Below are positions 1-4,685 of a stretch of DNA of 8,109 nt, piece by piece. Numbering within the stretch: position 1 is the first letter of the stretch; every line of letters starts with the position of its first letter. Below the pieces are notes generated by a model. The model made no database searches, was not told the origin of the DNA, and was given only the letters and a program-made list of their open reading frames with translations. The DNA comes from CALJUZ01 sp003387805 (GTDB lineage Bacteria; Bacillota; Limnochordia; Limnochordales; ZCTH02-B6). The stretch spans positions 1 to 8,109 of the forward strand of contig CALJUZ010000159.1 in assembly GCA_937975235.1 (NCBI GenBank). Reading direction: 5' to 3'. A program made the position numbers and the translations under genes.

Positions 1-48
1 AGCCCGGTTCCGGGACTGGACCCGAGCCGGATTCCGGGACTAGACCCG
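1..48 (+). repeat. 24-bp tandem repeat inside menD (two units visible)
   Basis: Units 1-24 and 25-48 differ at only a few bases and encode the 8-residue repeats SPVPGLDP and SRIPGLDP in the menD frame. They fall just before the middle domain of MenD, in the linker from the N-terminal domain. The array may continue upstream of the window, so the copy number is unknown. Confidence 0.8.
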
Positions 49-1506
49 CGGCCGTCCGGGGGGCCGGCGCCCGGCGAAAGGCCGGCGCAAGGCGGCAGCG
101 ATGTTCTCGGCGCAACGGCGGGCCTTCCATATACGCTGGTCGTGGACGGGCCGCGTGGCCTGCCCCGGGCCGAGGCGGAGGCACTGGCGACGGCCTGGTC
201 CCGGGTCCAGCGGGGCGTCATCGTCTGCGGTCCGGACACGCCGGAGGATGCGGCCGGGCCGGTGGTCCGGCTGGCCGCGGCGCTGGGCTGGCCGGTGCTG
301 GCGGACCCGCTGTCGGGCTTGCGCACGGCGCCGGCCGCTCTCGGGTCGCCCGGCGCTCTCGGGTCGCCCGGCGCTCTCGGGTCGCCCGGCGCCGAAACCT
401 CCGTCATCATCGATGCGTACGACGTGTTTCTGCGCGGCGACGACGCGGCCGAGGCCCTGCGGCCCGATATGATCGTCCGCTTCGGCGCGCTGCCCGTCTC
501 CAAGCCTCTCTTGCGGTATTTCGAGCGCTGGCGCGACGTGCCGCAAGTCGTCATTGACGGCGGGGCGGGCTGGCGCGATCCGGCCTTGTCGGCGGCCGCG
601 ATGCTGCACGTCGATCCGAAGGGGCTGTGCGAAGCGGTCCTGGCCGCGCTGCCCGCAGCGGGCGCCGCATCGGGCGGCCGGGACTGGCTGGCGCTGTGGC
701 GCCGGCTCAACGAGGCGGTGCGCCGGGCCCTGCGACAAGCGTCCGCAGCCCAGCCGAATATGTTTGAAGGCCGGGTGTTCGAGGAGCTGGCCGAGCTTCT
801 GCCCGACGGGTCGGCGTTGTACGTCGGCAACAGCATGCCGGTCCGCGACCTGGACGCCTTCTTCCCGGTCATTGACCGGCGCGTCCGGATTTTCGGCAAC
901 CGGGGCGCCAGCGGCATCGACGGCGTCGTCTCCAGCGCCCTGGGCGCCGCGGCCGGGACGGACGGGCCGCTGGTCTTGGTCATCGGCGACCTGTCGTTCT
1001 ATCATGATTTGAACGGCCTGCTGGCCGCCAAGCTGCACCGGCTGGACGCCACCATCGTTCTCATCAACAACGACGGCGGCGGCATCTTTTCGTTCCTGCC
1101 CCAGTCCGAGCACCCGCGGCATTTCGAGCTGCTCTTCGGCACGCCCATGGGCCTGGACTTCGAGCCGGCCGTGCGGATGTACGGAGGCCGGTTCGTACGG
1201 GCCGACGACTGGGAAACGTTCCGGACGGCCGTGCGGCGGGGCATGGAGCAGGGCGGCCTGCACGTGGTGGAGGTGACCACCGAGCGGGCCCGCAACGTGC
1301 AGCAGCACCGGGAGATCATGGCCGCGGCCCGTGCGGCGGTCCGGGCGGTGGTCCGCGGCGGAGCGCAGGGGACGGAGGCGGGTGCGGCGGGCTCGGAGGA
1401 AGACGACGCGCCCGGGAAAGGCGGCGCCTCGGTGGAAAACGACGCGTCGGTACAAGACCAAGCGCCGGCGGACGCTCCCGGACGTGCGGGCGGCGATGCG
1501 CCGTGA
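1..1506 (+). CDS. menD: MenD, SEPHCHC synthase (5' end beyond the window)
   Basis: Thiamine-diphosphate enzyme that adds the succinic semialdehyde unit of 2-oxoglutarate to isochorismate, releasing CO2 and giving SEPHCHC in the cytoplasm. The frame is open from base 1, so the N-terminal pyrimidine-binding domain with its catalytic Glu is mostly missing; 501 codons remain. Recognition rests on MenD signatures in the C-terminal diphosphate-binding domain: GNSMPVRDLD (826-855), GNRGASGIDG (895-924), the ThDP/Mg motif GDLSFYHDLNG (985-1017) and INNDGGG (1063-1083). The GTG at 142 is not the start: homologous middle-domain sequence and the open frame lie upstream of it. Odd features are two in-frame minisatellites (1-48 and 337-390) and a ~50-residue Gly/Ala/Asp/Glu-rich tail (about 1354-1503) after the normal family end (HREIMAAARAAV). 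The stop overlaps the menH start. Identity is very secure. Confidence 0.96.
   Translation, partial: SPVPGLDPSRIPGLDPRPSGGPAPGERPAQGGSDVLGATAGLPYTLVVDGPRGLPRAEAEALATAWSRVQRGVIVCGPDTPEDAAGPVVRLAAALGWPVLADPLSGLRTAPAALGSPGALGSPGALGSPGAETSVIIDAYDVFLRGDDAAEALRPDMIVRFGALPVSKPLLRYFERWRDVPQVVIDGGAGWRDPALSAAAMLHVDPKGLCEAVLAALPAAGAASGGRDWLALWRRLNEAVRRALRQASAAQPNMFEGRVFEELAELLPDGSALYVGNSMPVRDLDAFFPVIDRRVRIFGNRGASGIDGVVSSALGAAAGTDGPLVLVIGDLSFYHDLNGLLAAKLHRLDATIVLINNDGGGIFSFLPQSEHPRHFELLFGTPMGLDFEPAVRMYGGRFVRADDWETFRTAVRRGMEQGGLHVVEVTTERARNVQQHREIMAAARAAVRAVVRGGAQGTEAGAAGSEEDDAPGKGGASVENDASVQDQAPADAPGRAGGDAP
337..390 (+). repeat. Three perfect 18-bp tandem repeats inside menD
   Basis: The unit GCTCTCGGGTCGCCCGGC occurs three times without a mismatch (337-354, 355-372, 373-390), encoding ALGSPG three times in the menD frame, followed by GAETSVIIDAYD. 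Perfect identity suggests recent slippage expansion or homogenisation. The unit is a multiple of three, so copy changes keep the frame. The position is a surface-loop-type insert in the central domain (inference). Confidence 0.92.
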
Positions 1507-2360
1507 GCCATGCCACTGACGCGTCCCCGCTGAGGACGGAGTCGGTCAACGGCGTTCGCTATCGCTGGCGGGACGCGGGCCAAGGGCCTGCGCTGCTGCT
1601 GCTCCACGGGTTTACGGGCAGTCTGCACACGTGGGACCCCTTCCTGCCCGAACTTGCTCGGCATTTCCGGGTCATCGCGGTGGACTTGCCCGGCCACGGC
1701 GGCACCGACGCCCCCGGCGACCCCGAGCGCTATCGCATGGAGCGCTGCATCGCCGATCTGCTGGCTATTTTGGACGGCCTGGGCGTGGACCGGACGGCCG
1801 TACTTGGCTACTCCATGGGCGGCCGGGTGGCGCTGCACTTGGCGGCCGCGGCGCCGCAGCGGGTCGAAGGGCTCATCGTGGAGAGCGGGTCCCCGGGCAT
1901 CGCCGACGCGGCGGAACGGGCGGCGCGCATCGCCTCCGACCGGGCGCTGGCCGCCTTCATCGAACGGGAAGGCGTGGCGGCCTTTGTGGAGCGGTGGGAG
2001 CGCCTGCCGCTGTTCGCCAGCCAGGCGGGACTGCCCGAGCCGGTGCGGGCGTCGCTGCGGGCCCAAAGGCTTCGCAACCGGGCGGCGGGGCTGGCCAACT
2101 CGCTGCGGGGAATGGGCGCAGGCGTCCAGCCGCCGCTGCATGATCGGCTGGCTGACTTGACGATGCCGACGCTCCTCATCGCCGGCGAGCTCGACGAAAA
2201 GTACGTCCGCATCGTGACGGACATGGCGGCTCACATGCCCAACGCCCGGACCGCTGTCGTGCCCGGCGCCGGCCACGCCGTGCATTTGGAGCGTCCCACG
2301 GAGTTCCTGCGGGTGGTCACGGCATTTTTGCGGGAGCAGGTTGTTCCGGACCGAGGCTGA
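1503..2360 (+). CDS. menH: MenH, SHCHC synthase (alpha/beta hydrolase)
   Basis: Removes pyruvate from SEPHCHC to form 2-succinyl-6-hydroxy-2,4-cyclohexadiene-1-carboxylate, directly after MenD. The 285-residue protein has the alpha/beta-hydrolase layout: oxyanion-hole segment LLLLHGFTGS (31-40), nucleophile elbow GYSMGGR with Ser104, acid Asp231 in GELDEKY, and His258 in GAGHAVHLERP. The segment NSLRGMGAGVQP (199-210) is typical of MenH rather than of general hydrolases. The GTG start at 1503 overlaps the menD stop as GTGA; there is no strong Shine-Dalgarno, which fits translational coupling. The ATG at 1510 is out of frame. Length is slightly above the usual 250-270 residues because of about ten extra N-terminal residues. 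Identity is supported by both motif and neighbour. Confidence 0.93.
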   Translation: MSHATDASPLRTESVNGVRYRWRDAGQGPALLLLHGFTGSLHTWDPFLPELARHFRVIAVDLPGHGGTDAPGDPERYRMERCIADLLAILDGLGVDRTAVLGYSMGGRVALHLAAAAPQRVEGLIVESGSPGIADAAERAARIASDRALAAFIEREGVAAFVERWERLPLFASQAGLPEPVRASLRAQRLRNRAAGLANSLRGMGAGVQPPLHDRLADLTMPTLLIAGELDEKYVRIVTDMAAHMPNARTAVVPGAGHAVHLERPTEFLRVVTAFLREQVVPDRG

Positions 2361-2546
2361 GACCCGGTGCGGGACGCCGGCCGGGCACCGCTCACCGCTC
2401 GGCAGCGAACCTGTGGGGCCCTCGGTCCGGCATATGGGCGCGAACGTGGCAGCACCTGCCGGTCCGATGGCTGGACCAATCGGGGCGCACCACGAAATTG
2501 GTCCGGCCACCGGACCACTGGCGCGAAATGGCCGGGCGGACTAGAT

Positions 2547-2575
2547 TTGTATCAGTAGCTGTTGTCTGAACAGAT
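2547..2575 (+). promoter_or_regulatory. Weak promoter-like pair in first array gap
   Basis: TTGTAT (2547-2552), 17 bases, then ACAGAT (2570-2575), in a locally AT-richer islet between palindromes 2 and 3. The -35-like half matches three of six sigma-A consensus bases and the -10-like half is poor. It is listed because the second gap has the same arrangement. Low support. Confidence 0.15.
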
Positions 2576-2717
2576 CAGTGGCCGCTGCCCACGCAGCGGT
2601 CCAATGGCCGGACCAGTTTGAGGAGGTGCGCAAACCGGTCCAGCCACTCGACCGGTTGGGACGGGTTGCGCATTTGGTCCAATGACTGGACCACCGTTAA
2701 GAGGACGGGCGGCACTC

Positions 2718-2746
2718 TTGAATAACATTCGTTGCGGAAAACGGAT
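2718..2746 (+). promoter_or_regulatory. Weak promoter-like pair in second array gap
   Basis: TTGAAT (2718-2723), 17 bases, then ACGGAT (2741-2746), in the AT-richer islet between palindromes 5 and 6 and about 200 bp before menB. The -35-like half matches four of six sigma-A bases; the -10-like half is poor. A promoter for menBAE is expected somewhere in the gap, and this islet is one of the two likeliest places. Confidence 0.2.
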
Positions 2747-2772
2747 CCGGGGAGTGGGAGTTTGCGTGAGCC

Positions 2773-2828
2773 GGTCCAATGGTCGGACCAGTTCGGGGGC
2801 ATGCGCAAATTGGTCCAGCCACTGGACC
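2773..2828. promoter_or_regulatory. Best-preserved palindrome doublet upstream of menB, possible operator
   Basis: This 56-bp doublet pairs palindrome 6 (forward) with palindrome 7 (reverse). Similar doublets begin at 2461 and 2598, in the same direction. Inside palindrome 6 the 11-mer TGGTCGGACCA (2780-2790) is a perfect dyad around one central base and fits TNGTNNNACNA, the operator pattern known for FadR-subfamily GntR regulators. The other copies keep one half of this inner site (GGACCA or TGGTCC). It ends 120 bp before the menB ATG. The operator role is inferred; no regulator gene lies in the window. Confidence 0.35.
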
Positions 2829-2933
2829 GGTCGCGGATGAACGAAAAACGCGGCGCACCCCCATCGCCCCGTGGACGGAGCACCAGCGCTGCGCAGCGCC
2901 CAGTTGGGGCGTTCGGCGGTGAAACCATTGCTG

Positions 2934-2942
2934 AAAGGCGGG
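2934..2942 (+). promoter_or_regulatory. Ribosome-binding site that fixes the menB start
   Basis: AAAGGCGGG lies six bases before the ATG at 2949. It supports that ATG over the in-frame GTG at 2871, which would add 26 residues with no counterpart in known MenB proteins. Confidence 0.7.
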
Positions 2943-2948
2943 AAAACG

Positions 2949-3767
2949 ATGTCGCTTCGATGGGAAAAGGCAAAAGACTATACGGACATCATTTATGAAA
3001 AGGCGGAAGGAATCGCTCGGATCACGATTAACCGTCCCCATGTGCGCAACGCGTTTCGGCCGCTGACGGTTATGGAAATGATGGACGCGTTCGCCGATGC
3101 GCGGGACGACCGTGAGGTCGGCGTCGTGCTGCTGACGGGCGCCGGCGACAAGGCGTTTTGCTCCGGCGGCGACCAGAAAGTGCGGGGCGACGGCGGCTAC
3201 GTGGGCGACGACCAGATTCCGCGCCTGAACGTGCTGGACCTGCAGAAGCAGATTCGGTATTTGCCCAAGCCTGTCATCGCCGTGGTGGCCGGGTACGCCA
3301 TCGGCGGCGGGCACGTGCTGCATCTGGTGTGCGACCTTACCATCGCGGCGGACAACGCGATATTCGGCCAGACGGGCCCGAAAGTGGGCAGCTTCGACGC
3401 GGGCTACGGTGCGACGCTGCTGGCCCGCACCGTCGGCATCAAGAAGGCCAAGGAAATTTGGTATCTGTGCCGGCAGTACACGGCCCGGGAAGCGCTGGAG
3501 ATGGGCCTCGTCAACGCGGTGGTGCCGCTGGAGCAGCTGGAGGAAGAGTCCATCAAGTGGGCCAAGGAAATTTTGCAGATGAGCCCCACGGCGCTCAGGT
3601 TCCTGAAGGCCGCCTTCAACGCGGACACCGACGGCCTGGCGGGCATCCAGCAGCTGGCCGGCGACGCGACGCTGCTCTACTACCTGACCGACGAGGCCAA
3701 GGAAGGAAGGAACGCATTCCTTGAGAAGCGGAAGCCTGACTTCTCCAAGTACCCCCGGTTCCCGTAA
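2949..3767 (+). CDS. menB: MenB, 1,4-dihydroxy-2-naphthoyl-CoA synthase
   Basis: Crotonase-fold enzyme that closes the second ring of the naphthoquinone, converting o-succinylbenzoyl-CoA to DHNA-CoA. From ATG 2949 it is 272 residues, essentially the length of Bacillus MenB, and matches it nearly end to end. Visible signatures: CSGGDQKVRG (71-80), GYVGDDQIPRLN (83-94), oxyanion-loop GYAIGGGHVLH (115-125), GQTGPKVGSFDAGYG (140-154) with conserved Asp150, LCRQY (173-177), and the C-terminal YYLTDEAKEGR and YPRFP. The QTG at 141-143 is the form known in bicarbonate-dependent (type I) MenB, where bicarbonate supplies the missing acidic group; type II enzymes have Asp in place of this Gly. It is the first gene after the palindrome array and probably heads a menB-menA-menE-nudix transcription unit. 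Identity is very secure. Confidence 0.97.
   Translation: MSLRWEKAKDYTDIIYEKAEGIARITINRPHVRNAFRPLTVMEMMDAFADARDDREVGVVLLTGAGDKAFCSGGDQKVRGDGGYVGDDQIPRLNVLDLQKQIRYLPKPVIAVVAGYAIGGGHVLHLVCDLTIAADNAIFGQTGPKVGSFDAGYGATLLARTVGIKKAKEIWYLCRQYTAREALEMGLVNAVVPLEQLEEESIKWAKEILQMSPTALRFLKAAFNADTDGLAGIQQLAGDATLLYYLTDEAKEGRNAFLEKRKPDFSKYPRFP
3699..3710 (+). promoter_or_regulatory. Shine-Dalgarno-like AAGG run before the menA TTG
   Basis: AAGGAAGGAAGG inside the 3' end of menB ends ten bases before TTG 3721. It favours the TTG start for menA. Caution: the same bases encode the conserved KEGR of MenB, so part of the match is imposed by coding. Confidence 0.45.
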
Positions 3768-4659
3768 GGCGGCGCCGGGGCCGGTTCAAGTATGGATCAT
3801 GGCGTCCCGCATCCCGACGCTGCCGGCCGCGGTGGTGCCCGTGCTGGTGGGAAGCGCCACGGCGCTGGCCGTGCGGGATCAGTTTCACGTCGGCGGGTTT
3901 TTGGCCGCGTTGGTCGCTTCGCTTCTGATTCAAATCGGCACGAACTTCGCCAACGACTTGTTTGACTTCAAGCGGGGTGCCGACACCGAGAAGCGGACCG
4001 GTCCGACGCGGGTGACGACCGCGGGGTACGTGACGCCCGGGCAGATGGCCCGGGCGACGGTGCTCGTCTTCGGTCTCGCCTTTCTCGTCGGCTTGTACCT
4101 GGTGTACTTGCGGGGCTGGCCCATTCTGGCCGTGGGCGTGGCCGCCATCGTGTCCGGCGTGCTCTACACGGCCGGGCCGTTTCCGCTGGCTTACCACGGC
4201 CTGGGCGACGTGTTCACGTTCATCTTCTTCGGCGTGGTGGCCGTGGTGGGAACGCACTTCGTCCACACCGGCCATGCGGACTGGCTGGCGTGGGCGGCGT
4301 CGATTCCCGTGGGCTTCTTGGTGACGGCTATTCTCGTCGTCAACAACTTGCGGGACATCCCGACGGACCGGGAGACCGGCAAGCGCACGCTGGCCGTGCG
4401 GCTGGGCGACCGCGGCACCCGGCTGCAGTATTTGTTCCTCGTGGCCGGGTCGTACGCGGTGCCCGTGGCGGCGTGGCTGGCCGGCGGCACGGGGCCGTCC
4501 GTGCTGCTGCCGTGGGTCAGCGCGCCGCTGGCGTACAGCCTGGTCCGGACCGTCATGGGCGGGGCCGGGGGCGCCGGGCTCAATCCTGTGCTCGGTGGCA
4601 CGGGGCGGCTGCATCTGCTGTACGGACTGTTGTGGGCGGTAGGTTTGGTTTGGGCGTGA
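3721..4659 (+). CDS. menA: MenA, 1,4-dihydroxy-2-naphthoate polyprenyltransferase
   Basis: UbiA-family integral membrane enzyme that attaches the polyprenyl tail to DHNA with loss of CO2 and diphosphate, giving demethylmenaquinone. Two Asp-rich Mg-diphosphate sites are clear: NFANDLFDFKRGADT (75-89) and NNLRDIPTDRETGKRTLA (208-225). The early segment WIMASRIPTLPAAVVPVLVG (25-44) matches the MenA N-terminus, and several hydrophobic stretches (about 58-73, 112-130, 134-150, 163-181, 195-209, 236-254, 297-312) fit a multi-pass protein. The TTG start gives 312 residues, the usual family length, and overlaps menB by 47 bases. The only later ATG (3799) would remove the conserved Trp and leave 286 residues with no good ribosome site; it remains possible. 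Identity is secure, the start less so. Confidence 0.94.
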   Translation: MRSGSLTSPSTPGSRKAAPGPVQVWIMASRIPTLPAAVVPVLVGSATALAVRDQFHVGGFLAALVASLLIQIGTNFANDLFDFKRGADTEKRTGPTRVTTAGYVTPGQMARATVLVFGLAFLVGLYLVYLRGWPILAVGVAAIVSGVLYTAGPFPLAYHGLGDVFTFIFFGVVAVVGTHFVHTGHADWLAWAASIPVGFLVTAILVVNNLRDIPTDRETGKRTLAVRLGDRGTRLQYLFLVAGSYAVPVAAWLAGGTGPSVLLPWVSAPLAYSLVRTVMGGAGGAGLNPVLGGTGRLHLLYGLLWAVGLVWA

Positions 4660-4676
4660 ATGTCGACAGCGTGTTC

Positions 4677-4681
4677 GGAGG
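4677..4681 (+). promoter_or_regulatory. Ribosome-binding site supporting menE ATG 4686
   Basis: GGAGG sits four bases before ATG 4686. Rivals are the in-frame GTG 4656, which overlaps the menA stop as GTGA but has no Shine-Dalgarno, and ATG 4758, where MPEWLSRRA matches the usual MenE beginning but lacks an upstream GGAGG. Confidence 0.55.
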
Positions 4682-4685
4682 TTCG

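Larger units (their letters stand above)
2461..2828. repeat. Array of seven 17-bp palindromes, GGTCC-N7-GGACC
   Basis: Copies are at 2461-2477, 2500-2516, 2598-2614, 2637-2653, 2676-2692, 2773-2789 and 2812-2828. All keep GGTCC and GGACC arms exactly except the fourth, which has one mismatch (CGACC). The centre is asymmetric: in one orientation it reads RRTGRYY, usually AATGGCY, so copies 1, 3, 5 and 6 point forward and copies 2, 4 and 7 reverse. Start-to-start distance is exactly 39 bp within groups (1-2; 3-4-5; 6-7) and 98 or 97 bp between groups. The 22-bp spacers inside groups are themselves related: three of four carry TGCGCA followed by A/T-rich bases, and the first ends GAAATT. A degenerate eighth element may start at 2424. 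Roles to weigh are a multi-site operator for a dimeric regulator of menBAE, or a REP/BIME-like dispersed repeat; the sequence alone cannot choose. Confidence 0.9.
2361..2948. other. 588-bp non-coding gap between menH and menB
   Basis: No credible gene lies here on either strand: short open frames exist, but none has family motifs or a good start, and the longer minus-strand ones run antisense into menB. The gap holds the seven-copy palindrome array (2461-2828), two islets less GC-rich than the rest (about 2540-2577 and 2695-2746), a small dyad at 2559-2573, and the menB ribosome-binding site. Bases 2361-2460 show only weak GC-rich pairing (CGGTGC 2365-2370 with GCACCG 2385-2390) without a T-run. 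Its size stands out in a cluster whose other junctions overlap or are 4 to 26 bp. Confidence 0.85.

Noticed and set aside
6..22. GGTTC-N7-GGACC in the menD repeat as an eighth palindrome
   Set aside because: It shares 13 of 17 bases with copy 5, but the arm is mismatched, the neighbouring unit diverges (TAGACC) and the 24-bp period is set by codons; most likely coincidence.
2361..2400. Rho-independent terminator after menH
   Set aside because: CGGTGC/GCACCG can pair over a 14-base loop, but the stem is short and no T-run follows.
2341..2558. Small plus-strand frames (63-67 residues) after menH
   Set aside because: They run through the palindromes, lack a convincing ribosome site and carry no recognisable motif.
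2461..2828. CRISPR array
   Set aside because: Repeats are only 17 bp, palindromic and of alternating orientation; the spacers resemble one another and the spacing between groups breaks the rhythm. No cas gene is present.
2697..3323. Minus-strand frame overlapping the gap and menB
   Set aside because: It is antisense to clearly conserved MenB, has Arg/His/Pro-rich shadow composition and no family motif; GC-rich DNA leaves many such frames open.
4542..4551. GGTCCGGACC palindrome in menA
   Set aside because: It lacks the N7 centre, sits in coding sequence (Leu-Val-Arg-Thr), and such words are expected in GC-rich DNA.
4290..4685. Upstream extension of the menE frame inside menA
   Set aside because: It translates menA out of frame into Gly/Arg-rich sequence; the GGAGG before ATG 4686 marks the true beginning.
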